Below are positions 13,656 to 21,065 of a DNA stretch of 29,583 nucleotides, piece by piece. The stretch comes from DATKRB01 sp036501425 (GTDB taxonomy: Bacteria > Actinomycetota > Acidimicrobiia > Acidimicrobiales > RAAP-2). Made by a program: the position numbers and the translations under genes. Under the pieces are notes generated by a model that saw only the letters and a list, made by a program, of their open reading frames with translations, was not told where the DNA came from and did not search any database. How positions within the stretch are numbered: position 1 is the first letter of the stretch; every line of letters begins with the position of its first letter. The DNA lies in contig DASYAI010000026.1 in NCBI GenBank assembly GCA_036501425.1, positions 1-29,583 on the forward strand. Direction: 5' to 3'.

Positions 13656-14879
13656 CTACGTGGGCAAGTGCAGGTTGGCGATGCGTGACTCGAGGAACGC
13701 CTGCTCGGACGGGTTGGTCGCCGTGGTTCGTGCGGTCTGGTACGCCCTGGCCGCCTGCTCGGTCCGCCCGAGCCGCTGCAAGAGGTCGGCCTGGGCGGCG
13801 TGGAACAGGTGGTAGGACCCGAGGTCGAGGGGGTCGAGCACGGCGAGCCCGGCAGTTGGGCCTTCCACCTCGGCCAGGGCGACGGCGCGGTTGAGCGCGA
13901 CGACCGGGCTCGGGGCAACGGCCTGGAGCTGGTCGTAGAGGGCGAGGATGCTGCGCCAGTCGGTCTCGGCGACGCTCGGGGCGATCGAGTGCACGGCGTT
14001 GATCGCCGCCTGGATCTGATAGGGCCCCGGACAGTTGCGCCGGACGCAGGCCGCCACGATGGAACGGCCCTCGGCGACCAGATCGCCGTCCCACAGGCCC
14101 CGATCCTGCCCGGCCAGGCGGACCAGCGAGCCGTCGGCCGCCACCCGGGCCGCGCGTCGGGCGTGCAGCAGGAGCAAGAGCGCGAGGAGGCCGCTCACCT
14201 CCGCCTCATCGGGCATCAACCCGGCCAGCACGCGTGCCAACCTGACCGCCTCGTCACACAGGTCGAGACGGATCAGATCGCCGGTGGTGGCGGAGTGGCC
14301 CTCGTTGAAGACCAGGTAGATGACCGCCAACACCGGTGCGAGTCGACCGGGAAGCTCGGCCTCCGCCGGTACCCGGTACGGGATGCGGGCGTCCTTGATC
14401 TTGCGCTTCGCCCGGACGATCCGCTGCGCCATGGTCGGCTCGGGGACGAGGAAGGCGCGGGCGATCGCCGCTGTCTCGAGGCCACCGAGCAGGCGAACGG
14501 TGAGGGCGACCTGCGCGTGCCGGTTGAGGGACGGATGGCAACAGGTGAAGATCAGCCGGAGCCGCTCATCGGTCAGCGGTTCCTCCTCGACGGCCGGCGG
14601 TCCGACAACGGCCGGTCCGAATAGGTCGTGGGCCTGGGCATGGCGCTCATGGCGGATCGACTCCCGTCGAAACCGATCGATCGCACGGTTCCGGGCGGTC
14701 GTCACGATCCAGGCGCCGGGGTTTGCCGGCAGTCCCTCGGCCGGCCACTTCGCCACGGCGACCGCGAACGCCTCCTGGACCGCCTCCTCGGCGGCGTCGA
14801 TATCGCCGAGGAGGCGGATGAGGCTGGCAACACACCGTCCGTACTCACGGTGGAAGACGGCCGCGACGTCGCTGGTCAC
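13656..14879 (-). CDS. ECF42-type RNA polymerase sigma factor
   Basis: A 407-residue sigma factor. Region 2 occupies about residues 6-75 (FHREYGRCVASLIRLLGD, then EEAVQEAFAVAVAKW and IVTTARNRAIDRFRRE). Region 4 is about residues 105-165 (ERLRLIFTCCHPSL, VALTVRLLGGLETAAIARAF, EPTMAQRIVRAKRKI). The DUF6596 domain then spans about 180-285 (AVIYLVFNEGHSATTGDLIR), and a TPR-like C-terminal extension runs to the end (AYQTARTTATNPSEQAFLES). That layout is diagnostic for ECF42, which has a C-terminal extension instead of a classical anti-sigma factor. The GTG at 14879 overlaps the YCII gene stop (GTGA). YCII-ECF42 pairing is the canonical arrangement for the group. It probably activates its own operon (see the promoter at 15286-15314). 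Confidence 0.95.
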   Translation of the reverse strand: MTSDVAAVFHREYGRCVASLIRLLGDIDAAEEAVQEAFAVAVAKWPAEGLPANPGAWIVTTARNRAIDRFRRESIRHERHAQAHDLFGPAVVGPPAVEEEPLTDERLRLIFTCCHPSLNRHAQVALTVRLLGGLETAAIARAFLVPEPTMAQRIVRAKRKIKDARIPYRVPAEAELPGRLAPVLAVIYLVFNEGHSATTGDLIRLDLCDEAVRLARVLAGLMPDEAEVSGLLALLLLLHARRAARVAADGSLVRLAGQDRGLWDGDLVAEGRSIVAACVRRNCPGPYQIQAAINAVHSIAPSVAETDWRSILALYDQLQAVAPSPVVALNRAVALAEVEGPTAGLAVLDPLDLGSYHLFHAAQADLLQRLGRTEQAARAYQTARTTATNPSEQAFLESRIANLHLPT

Positions 14880-15238
14880 TCCTCGGGGACCTCCGGTTGG
14901 CCGAACGGGCGGACCTCCACCGGCAACCGGCAGGCGACCGTTGCTTGCCGGGCCCAGGCAAGGGCGGCGTCGAGGTCGGACGCCTCGATGACCCAGAACC
15001 CACCCAGGTGTTCCTTGGTCTCCGTGTACGGACCGTCGGTGATGAGGATGTCGTCTCCGGCCTGGCGGACGACCGTCGCGGAGTCCGCCGGGAGCAAGCC
15101 GCCGGCGAAGACGAACACCCCGGCGTCCATGAGCTGGTCGTTGAGCGCCCCGACGTCGGCGAACGACTGCTGCATCTCCTGCGGTGGCAGGTCCGGTCCG
15201 TCGCCGGCGTGGTGCACCGCGAGCAGGTACTGCGTCAT
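14876..15238 (-). CDS. YCII-related (DGPF-type) protein, ECF42 partner
   Basis: A 120-residue YCII/DGPF-domain protein: MTQYLLAVHHAGDG at the start, a helix EMQQSFADVGALNDQLMDAG, then ITDGPYTETKEHLGGFWVIE, which carries the DGPF-type signature as DGPY, and an AALAWARQA helix. The fold is ferredoxin-like with conserved His/Asp. Genes of this family are the usual neighbours and targets of ECF42 sigma factors, but their chemistry is not settled. AGGAGAG lies about 7 nt upstream of the ATG. The downstream sigma gene starts within its stop codon, so the two are translated together. Confidence 0.93.
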   Translation of the reverse strand: MTQYLLAVHHAGDGPDLPPQEMQQSFADVGALNDQLMDAGVFVFAGGLLPADSATVVRQAGDDILITDGPYTETKEHLGGFWVIEASDLDAALAWARQATVACRLPVEVRPFGQPEVPEE

Positions 15239-15285
15239 GGCGGTCTCTCCTCTCGTTCGAGCCGGTCGGTACGGCTCCCACCACT

Positions 15286-15314
15286 ACTACGAAGTCACTG
15301 GCACCGAATCGACA
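15286..15314 (-). promoter_or_regulatory. Candidate ECF42-dependent promoter
   Basis: On the minus strand TGTCGA (15314-15309) is followed after exactly 17 nt by CGTAGT (15291-15286). The motif reported for ECF42 in Streptomyces, as I recall it, is TGTCGA at -35 and CG(A/T)C at -10, so the -35 is exact and the -10 matches three of four. Transcription would start about 40 nt before the YCII start codon. This would make the YCII-ECF42 operon autoregulated. Confidence 0.6.
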
Positions 15315-15330
15315 CCCGGCGGGCGAGTGA

Positions 15331-18000
15331 TCAGGTCGGCGGTGAGAGGGGCGCCCCCCACACGATGACGTTGTCCTCGTAATGGCCGGTGGCGGTGTCG
15401 AACGGGCCACCGCAAGTGACGATGGCCAGGCGCGCCGCGCCGGTGGTGGCGAACAGTGCCGGTGGCAGCGTCGTCTTGCCGACCGTCTCTGGCGGGGCGG
15501 TGACCAGCCAGCTGGTGACGCTCCCGTCTGCCGCGACCACCTCGATGGTGGCACCGGGCTTCACGGCGCCGAGTCGAGAGAGGGCACCCGGCCCGCCCGC
15601 TGCCGAGTCGACGTGTCCCGCGAGGATGGCCACTCCCGGTTGACCGGGGGCCGGCGCCTCCTCTTGCGCACGCTGATGTCCGTCGGTGACGTTCCCATCC
15701 CACCACCCCACGTCGTGGACGTCCTCGGGGACGGTCAGCGACGCCGTTGCCGGGGCGCCGGCGGCACCGACCGGCATGAGCGGAGCGTCGACGCCGACGG
15801 ACGGGATGACGAGCGATGCCGGCGCGGGGGTCGCCGTGGTTTTGCGAGTGTGCGTCGAGCCGCCCGTCGGCGCCGCGGTGGTGGCCGAACCGGCTGGCCC
15901 GGCGCCGACCGAAGGGAAGGGGCGCGATCGGTCGACCGGTCCGCCCGCTGGCAGCAACCACACGGCCGTGGCCGCGACGACCAGCACCGCGGCGCTCAGC
16001 AGCGCGATCCGGGTCCCCCGTCCGTGGCCGGTTGGCCCTGACCCTGGGTCTGCCCGCCTCCCACGCCGACGCAGACCGCTCAGCGCGACACCGCTCACGA
16101 CGACGAGGCCGAGCGCGCCGAGGACCCAGGGCAACCTGCTGGGGGTCCCGTGGGCGGGTGACGCCCACTGCGGCGAGCGTGCGAGGTCGGTGTCGATCGA
16201 TCCGAGACCGTCGGGGGCCACCGTCCGGACGGTTGCCGTCGACGGGGCCGATGGCGGCGACTGTCCCCCCCGCACCCCCACCCCGGTGGCCGTCGCCGTA
16301 TCGACCACCCGGCCGGCGTACGCGTCGGCGATGGTCACCGGGTGCGGGGAGACGGCGTCGCACGACTCCGTGCCGCCGGGGGCGAGGCCGGGCGACGCCG
16401 GGCTCGGGCAGCTCACCGCCCCGAGACTGGGGTCCGGGACGTCCACCGACGCGAGGTCGACGTTTCCGGTGTTCGTGACCCGGTACGTGTAGGAGATGGT
16501 GTCGCCGGGCTTGGCTCCGCCCTGGTCGGCCGAGGGCGACACGGTGGCCACCTTGACCAGCGACACGCTCGGCGTCGCCACCGTCGGAACGACTGCGGTC
16601 GAGGGGTCCGAGGGCGGGGACGTTCTCTGGGTAGCTGTCGTCCCGGTGGCGGTGGCCGTGTCGACGACCAGGCCGGCATCGACGTCGGCTTTCGTGACGG
16701 TGTGGGTGGCGTCGGCGGTGCAGGTCACCGTGCCCTGGGGTCCGAGCCCGGGCGACGGCAACGCCGGGCACGTGACCGTGCCGAGGGTGGGGTCGTCGAC
16801 GCTCACCGACGCCAGGGTGACGCTACCGACGTTGGTCACCCGATAGGAATAGGCGATCGAGTCGCCCGAGTTGGCTCCGCCCTGGTCGGCGAAGGGCGAG
16901 ACCATGGCGGCCTTCTCGATGGACACCAGCGGGATGGCGAGGGTCGGGTTCGTCACCGTCGAGGGCTCCGAGGGAGGCGAGTCCTCACCGGTCGTGGCCG
17001 TTCCGATCGCGGTGGCGGTATCGGTGACCTGGCCGGTGTCGATGTCGAACTGGCCGACGACGGAGGGCTCCTCCGCCGTGCACATCACCGAGTCACCCGG
17101 TGCGAGGCCGGGTGGCGGGGGGGTGGGGCAGCTCACTGCTCCGTGGGTCGGGTCGTCGACGGCGACCGAGTCGAGGTCGACGTTGCCGATGTTGGTGACC
17201 CGGTACGAGTAGGCGACGGTGTCGCCCCGCTTGTAGCCGCCCTGGTCGGCCGAGGGGGTCACCAGGGCGGTCTTCTCCAACGCCACCCGCGGGTCCGGGA
17301 GGGACGGGAGGGTCACCGTGGAGGGGTCCGAGCGCGGGGCGGGACCGTCGACGGAGCTGCCGGTTGCGGTGGCCGTGTCGACCAGGGTGGCGCCGTTGAC
17401 GAGCACGGTGTACGGGGCGGCCGTGCACGTCATCGAGTCGCCCGGGGCGAGCCCCGGCGCCGGCAGCGCCGGACACGTCACCGGGCCGACCAGCGGGTCG
17501 GCGGTCGGGTCGTCCACCGCCACCGACGTCAGGTCGACATTGCCGATGTTGGTGACCAGGTAGGAGTAGTCGACGGTCTCTCCCGCGGTCAGCGAGTTGC
17601 CGTCCCAGCCCGACGCGCTCCCGGTCTTGTCGATCGACACCGCTGGAGCGGGGGTGCCGACCGGGGTCGAGGTGGACGACGGCTGAGAGTCGACCGGGGT
17701 GGTCGAGCCCGGGGGCGTGCCGTTCGCCACCGCGGTATTCTCCGCCACCCCGGCCGTCTGGTCGGCTGGAGTAATCGTGTAGGTGGCCGCGGTGCAGATC
17801 TCCGACGCACCGGGGTCCAACATCGACGCCGGGCACGAGACCGTCCCGACCTTGTCGTCAGTCACTCCGATGTCGCTGAGCGCGAGGGCACCGGTGTTGG
17901 TGACCGTGAAGGTGTAGTCCACGGTGTCGCCGGCGTCGGTAAGACCGTCGCGGTTGACATCGACCGGGGGATCAGCCCGCTTGTCCAGTGACAGGCTCAC
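15331..18000 (-). CDS. Surface protein: DUF11-like repeats fused to class F-like sortase domain
   Basis: An 889-residue frame. Residues 1-597 are five Ig-like DUF11/DUF7507-type repeats. The last three are each exactly 120 residues (238-357, 358-477, 478-597), with shared motifs ADQGG, YSYRVTN, VDDPT and a Cys pair. A hydrophobic helix (about 625-643) is followed by RRRGRR, then a second helix (about 665-684). A sortase domain then covers about 728-889, with the catalytic His in LAGHVDS (H796) and Cys in VTCGGPFD (C863). No LPXTG-like sorting signal is seen. The GTG at 18000 overlaps the preceding frame's stop, but the product would lack a signal peptide. The sequence continues the upstream frame after one -1 shift, so this is probably the C-terminal ~70% of one protein of about 1270 residues. 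Confidence 0.85.
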   Translation of the reverse strand: MSLSLDKRADPPVDVNRDGLTDAGDTVDYTFTVTNTGALALSDIGVTDDKVGTVSCPASMLDPGASEICTAATYTITPADQTAGVAENTAVANGTPPGSTTPVDSQPSSTSTPVGTPAPAVSIDKTGSASGWDGNSLTAGETVDYSYLVTNIGNVDLTSVAVDDPTADPLVGPVTCPALPAPGLAPGDSMTCTAAPYTVLVNGATLVDTATATGSSVDGPAPRSDPSTVTLPSLPDPRVALEKTALVTPSADQGGYKRGDTVAYSYRVTNIGNVDLDSVAVDDPTHGAVSCPTPPPPGLAPGDSVMCTAEEPSVVGQFDIDTGQVTDTATAIGTATTGEDSPPSEPSTVTNPTLAIPLVSIEKAAMVSPFADQGGANSGDSIAYSYRVTNVGSVTLASVSVDDPTLGTVTCPALPSPGLGPQGTVTCTADATHTVTKADVDAGLVVDTATATGTTATQRTSPPSDPSTAVVPTVATPSVSLVKVATVSPSADQGGAKPGDTISYTYRVTNTGNVDLASVDVPDPSLGAVSCPSPASPGLAPGGTESCDAVSPHPVTIADAYAGRVVDTATATGVGVRGGQSPPSAPSTATVRTVAPDGLGSIDTDLARSPQWASPAHGTPSRLPWVLGALGLVVVSGVALSGLRRRGRRADPGSGPTGHGRGTRIALLSAAVLVVAATAVWLLPAGGPVDRSRPFPSVGAGPAGSATTAAPTGGSTHTRKTTATPAPASLVIPSVGVDAPLMPVGAAGAPATASLTVPEDVHDVGWWDGNVTDGHQRAQEEAPAPGQPGVAILAGHVDSAAGGPGALSRLGAVKPGATIEVVAADGSVTSWLVTAPPETVGKTTLPPALFATTGAARLAIVTCGGPFDTATGHYEDNVIVWGAPLSPPT
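16210..17289 (-). repeat. Three consecutive 360-bp coding repeats
   Basis: Repeats 3, 4 and 5 of the surface protein occupy 17289-16930, 16929-16570 and 16569-16210, each 120 codons with no length drift. They share the order ADQGG, GDT/GDS, YSYRVTN, DDPT, C-P, C and TATATG. Two more diverged repeats of about 118-119 codons lie upstream at 18000-17290. Confidence 0.8.
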
Positions 18001-19115
18001 CGTCTTGCGGTGTTCGTGATGGTGCAGTTCACAAAGTCGCCGATCCCGAGGGTGACGGTCGCCGAGGGTCCTGCGTCAGCCGAAGGCAGGTCGTCGTCGG
18101 CCACGCCGTTGCGCGTGCAGGACCATGACACGGTGTAGTTGGAGGCGAGCCCGGACGTGACCTGCTCGGAGAGGATGTAGTCCGAGCCCTGATTGCTGGT
18201 GAGCACGGTGATCGGGCCCGTCGTGGCGGTGACGCCGCCGCCAGTGTTGGCCGAGGCCAGCACTGAACCCGACGACGTGCCGATGGCCACGCCGAAGCTG
18301 TCCGCCGGGTCCAACCGGTCAACGACCGTCTTGGTCAGCTGGACGGTGGATACCAGCACACCGAATGCCACTGCCTGGCGGCCACTGCCGACCATTCTTT
18401 GGCCCAGGGTCGTCGGAGCCTGGGCGGCGAGGATGGGGGTGCCGGTCTTGGTTCCCGACACGGTGGCCGCGCACTGGACGGTGGTGGTGCCCAGGCCGGT
18501 CAGGAGAGCGCCGGAGTTGCAGGAGTTCCCGATCGTGGAGATCAGGGTGAGCGGGGTGTTCGAGGTCCAGGTGACCGACTCGTTGTTGTCCGTGGACTCC
18601 GCGTCAGCACCCACGAAGGCGTAGCCGCTGAGTGCGGCTCCGCCGACGTCGCGGACCGAGATGTTGTCGAGGGTCGCCGTCGTTGCTCCCGGCGCGCCCT
18701 GGTTGTTCTGGTACAGCGCTGGGTTGCCGCCCACCCCGGTGTAATGGCCGTTGTTGCCGAGGTAGGCATCGCCGAAGGTGGGGAAGGCCACTGGCGTGAC
18801 TGCTCTCCCCGAGAGGTGCAGGGCGAACGAGATGGTGTAGCCACCCGGAAGCGAGACCGACATGGACTGCCCGCCCGCCGTCGCCGCCGCGGCGGCGTTG
18901 TAGCCGGAGAGGTCGAACCAACACAGCGTGCTGGCATACGTGCCGTGCCCGGTGTGGCGAAGCTGCAGGTTTCGCTCGTGGCGGCGCCCGCCGGCGGCGC
19001 CCGTCCGGCGACCGCGACCACTCCCGCCACCAGCCCGAACAATGCCGCGGCAACGATGATGAACGAGAGAAGCCCCCTCGCCCCCGCCCGCCCAGCGAGG
19101 CGAACAAGCGGCCAC
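17997..19115 (-). CDS. CshA-like N-terminal region of the surface protein (separate frame)
   Basis: Only the part from about 18945 to 17997 (about 315 residues) looks like real protein. It opens GTYASTLCWFDLSGYN, continues SVSLPGGYTISFALHLSG and SVRDVGGAALSGYAFVGADA, and ends with two Cys-containing strands, FVNCTITNT. This resembles the non-repetitive (CshA-NR-like) and Ig-like modules at the start of actinobacterial fibrillar adhesins. The preceding ~57 codons of this frame are Arg-rich nonsense, whereas the adjacent frame encodes a signal peptide. One -1 shift near 18945 joins them, and another near 18000 joins this segment to the repeat-sortase frame. As it stands the segment has no good start codon of its own. 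Confidence 0.6.
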   Translation of the reverse strand: MAACSPRWAGGGEGASLVHHRCRGIVRAGGGSGRGRRTGAAGGRRHERNLQLRHTGHGTYASTLCWFDLSGYNAAAAATAGGQSMSVSLPGGYTISFALHLSGRAVTPVAFPTFGDAYLGNNGHYTGVGGNPALYQNNQGAPGATTATLDNISVRDVGGAALSGYAFVGADAESTDNNESVTWTSNTPLTLISTIGNSCNSGALLTGLGTTTVQCAATVSGTKTGTPILAAQAPTTLGQRMVGSGRQAVAFGVLVSTVQLTKTVVDRLDPADSFGVAIGTSSGSVLASANTGGGVTATTGPITVLTSNQGSDYILSEQVTSGLASNYTVSWSCTRNGVADDDLPSADAGPSATVTLGIGDFVNCTITNTARR

Positions 19116-19147
19116 CGCCAGCGGCAGCCTCCGCCACTACGAACCAC
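18945..19147 (-). pseudogene. Signal-peptide segment of the surface protein, out of frame
   Basis: From a GTG at 19147 this frame gives a basic N terminus (RLAGRAGARG), a hydrophobic core (LLSFIIVAAALFGLVAGVVA) and a small-residue cleavage region PPAGAATSE. CSFATPGT follows and joins in sense, after a one-base shift, to GTYASTLCWFDLSG in the next frame. It is the export signal of the adhesin. Past this point the frame becomes meaningless. Confidence 0.65.
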
Positions 19148-19231
19148 GCGGGAAATTTGCCCTGCTAGGGCGGGCCTTGCTCAGACGTCAACCTCGAGGC
19201 GTCGTCAGCCACGGGTCACTGCGATCTCCGT

Positions 19232-19270
19232 GTCACTCTCCCGGGTCGCTCTCCCGGTTCACTCTCTCGA
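19232..19270. repeat. Three tandem 13-bp repeats
   Basis: GTCACTCTCCCGG (19232-19244), GTCGCTCTCCCGG (19245-19257) and TTCACTCTCTCGA (19258-19270) lie head to tail. A partial fourth copy begins at 19274. They fill the gap between the kinase stop codon (19275-19277) and the surface-protein start, on the transcribed path from kdpD to the adhesin. Confidence 0.7.
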
Positions 19271-19274
19271 TGCG

Positions 19275-20777
19275 TCACTCTCGATCGTCGACCGGAGCAA
19301 GTGGCAACGTGACCACCAGGCGAGCCCCGCCGCCGGCCGCCTCGTGGATCGAGATGCTCTCGCCATGGGCTTCGACGAACGCCCTGGCGATGGTCAGCCC
19401 CAGCCCGGCTCTCCCCCCGCCGGCGATGCGGTTGAACATGCCGAAGGCTCGCTCTCGGTCGGCCGGAGGGATGCCCGGTCCGTGGTCTCGAACCGACAAC
19501 TCGATCCGATCGTCGACCAATCGAGCCGTCACCTCGACGGCTGTTCCCTCGGGACTGAACCGGAGGGCGTTGTCCAACAGGTTCGTGAGCACTTGACGCA
19601 TGAGGAGCTGATCGACGTCGACCGGTGGCAGATCGTCGGGAACGTCCACATCCACCCTTCCCCGGTGGCCCTCGGCGCTGGCCCCGACCCGAGGGGCTCC
19701 CAGGTTCAACGCAGCCACCGCGTCGTCGACCAGATCACTCACCGGCTGCACCTCTCGATGGAGCTCGAGCGCTCCCGACTCCAGACGGGTCATGTCCAAC
19801 AGGCTCGTCACCAATCGGTCCAGCCGGTCGGACTGTGTCTCGATGAGCTCGAGGAGCTCCAACCGCTCCTCGAGCGTCAGGGAGACGTCCGACCGGCGGA
19901 GGGTCGACACGGCGGCCTTCACCGAGGCGAGTGGGGTACGCAGGTCGTGCGAGACCGCGCCCATCATGGCGCCCCGCCACCGGTCCACCTCTTCGAGGAG
20001 CTGGCTCCGCACTGCCTGGGACCGTAGCTGACCGCGCTCCAGGGCCAGGGCGGCGTGGTTGGCGTAGGTGTGGAGCAGCTCGCTGTCGTACTGGTCGAGG
20101 TCGGTCCCCGAAGTGGCCAGCAGTCCCACCGGTCGTCCGGCGGCGATGAGGACCACCCGCACGATCCCGACCGACCGGCCGCCACCGGTGCCCAGCTGCT
20201 CGAGCCGACCGGGCGCGGGTGAAAGCTGCTTCATCTCCTCGTCGCTCAGGGGCTCGCCGGTGGTGGTCGCCACGGAGAGATCGCCATCGCCGGGGAGGAG
20301 CACCGCCACCCAGCGAGCGCCGAACGCCGTCTGGACGGTCGACGCCACGAGCTCGAGCAGCTCGGACTGTGGCTTGTCGCCGATCAGCTCCTCGGAGAGC
20401 TCGTAGAGCCGCCGGGTCTCGGCTTCTCGCCGGTGAGCTTCGGCGCGGGCCCGCTGGAGCACGGCGACCACCTGCGCGACGGCCAGCATGACCACGGCGT
20501 AGACCGCCAGGGCCAGCCAGTTCTGCCCACCGCCCACCGACAGCGTGTCAAAGGGCCGGATGAACAGGAAGTCGTACGTCAAGAAGCCCAGCACGACGCC
20601 GACCACCCCAGCGATGAAGCCGCCGACGATCACCCCTATGACCACCGGGATCACCAGAACGAGGGCGGCCGTGGCTACGGAGAGCGTCGATCGGGCGGGG
20701 ACCATCACGGCGGAGAGAACGGCGATGCCCAAGATGGCGAGACCCGAGCCGACGATGCTTCTGTGCCGTGAGATCAT
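19275..20777 (-). CDS. kdpD: KdpD C-terminal half: membrane sensor histidine kinase
   Basis: A 500-residue kinase corresponding to the second half of KdpD. It has three or four membrane helices of the DUF4118 type (about residues 10-105), including the hallmark GFLTYDFLFIRPFDTLSV. A GAF domain covers about 120-250, with HisKA around SHDLRTPLASVK (phospho-acceptor H277) and HATPase_c with N399/N403 (LTNLLDNALRFS), DHGPGIP and AGLGLTIAR. It begins exactly at the membrane domain: the KdpD and Usp modules that normally precede it are absent and are encoded at 26423-27988. The combined KdpD-like length of the two halves (about 370 plus 500 residues) equals a normal KdpD. It is divergent from kdpFABC and presumably phosphorylates KdpE when potassium or turgor is low. 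Confidence 0.92.
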   Translation of the reverse strand: MISRHRSIVGSGLAILGIAVLSAVMVPARSTLSVATAALVLVIPVVIGVIVGGFIAGVVGVVLGFLTYDFLFIRPFDTLSVGGGQNWLALAVYAVVMLAVAQVVAVLQRARAEAHRREAETRRLYELSEELIGDKPQSELLELVASTVQTAFGARWVAVLLPGDGDLSVATTTGEPLSDEEMKQLSPAPGRLEQLGTGGGRSVGIVRVVLIAAGRPVGLLATSGTDLDQYDSELLHTYANHAALALERGQLRSQAVRSQLLEEVDRWRGAMMGAVSHDLRTPLASVKAAVSTLRRSDVSLTLEERLELLELIETQSDRLDRLVTSLLDMTRLESGALELHREVQPVSDLVDDAVAALNLGAPRVGASAEGHRGRVDVDVPDDLPPVDVDQLLMRQVLTNLLDNALRFSPEGTAVEVTARLVDDRIELSVRDHGPGIPPADRERAFGMFNRIAGGGRAGLGLTIARAFVEAHGESISIHEAAGGGARLVVTLPLAPVDDRE

Positions 20778-20981
20778 CGTGCTCTACTCGTCTCCGGACC
20801 GCACTCTGCTGTGGCCAGCCACCCCGATGGTGCCACACCTGCCCGGGGTCGATCGTCCGGGCACCACTGCGAGCCGGCGCCAGCCGGTGGTTGAAAGGTC
20901 CCGGTCCTCAGTTCACGAAATATTGACGGTGCTCGTCCTGCCGTTCACGTCCTGTTGATGCTCCGCGCTCATCATGTCGTC
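20778..20981. other. Divergent regulatory region between kdpD (kinase half) and kdpF
   Basis: About 200 bp carrying both promoters. It contains an inverted repeat TGCCCGG/CCGGGCA (20840-20846 and 20857-20863) around a 10-nt loop, and the paired direct repeats listed separately. I see no c-di-AMP (ydaO-type) riboswitch pattern. Confidence 0.6.
20911..20960 (+). promoter_or_regulatory. Candidate tandem KdpE binding sites
   Basis: Two 18-bp direct repeats of form GTTCACG-N5-TTGAYG lie at 20911-20928 and 20943-20960, 32 bp apart (about three helical turns). Within each, the half-sites TTCACG and TTGACG/TTGATG are 11 bp apart. This is the direct-repeat geometry used by OmpR/PhoB-type regulators such as KdpE. 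They end 21 bp before the first ORF of the kdp operon. Confidence 0.6.
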
Positions 20982-21065
20982 ATGGGTGACTTTCTCGCAG
21001 TGATCGGGACCGCCGTGTTCGTAGCGGCGATGCTGGGGCTGATCTGGGCGCTGGAGCGGGTGTGA
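20982..21065 (+). CDS. 27-residue single-helix membrane protein upstream of kdpF
   Basis: A tiny ORF, MGDFLAVIGTAVFVAAMLGL followed by IWALERV: one hydrophobic helix and a charged end. Its stop overlaps the GTG of kdpF (GTGA, 21062-21065), the same coupling used elsewhere in the operon, and it lies directly after the putative KdpE sites. There is no Shine-Dalgarno sequence, so it may be translated from a leaderless message. Small membrane ORFs ahead of kdpF occur in other actinobacteria as far as I recall. It could stabilise the Kdp complex as KdpF does, which is inference. Confidence 0.65.
   Translation: MGDFLAVIGTAVFVAAMLGLIWALERV

Noticed and set aside
14880..15554. Longer versions of the ECF42 sigma protein
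   Set aside because: The extension is the YCII gene read out of frame. The GTG at 14879 overlapping the YCII stop gives the normal sigma length.
16210..17289. CRISPR array
   Set aside because: The repeats are 360 bp, coding and diverged. They are protein domain repeats.
20778..20981. A c-di-AMP riboswitch controlling kdp
   Set aside because: The region is too short and lacks the conserved ydaO-type core. The direct repeats suggest protein control instead.
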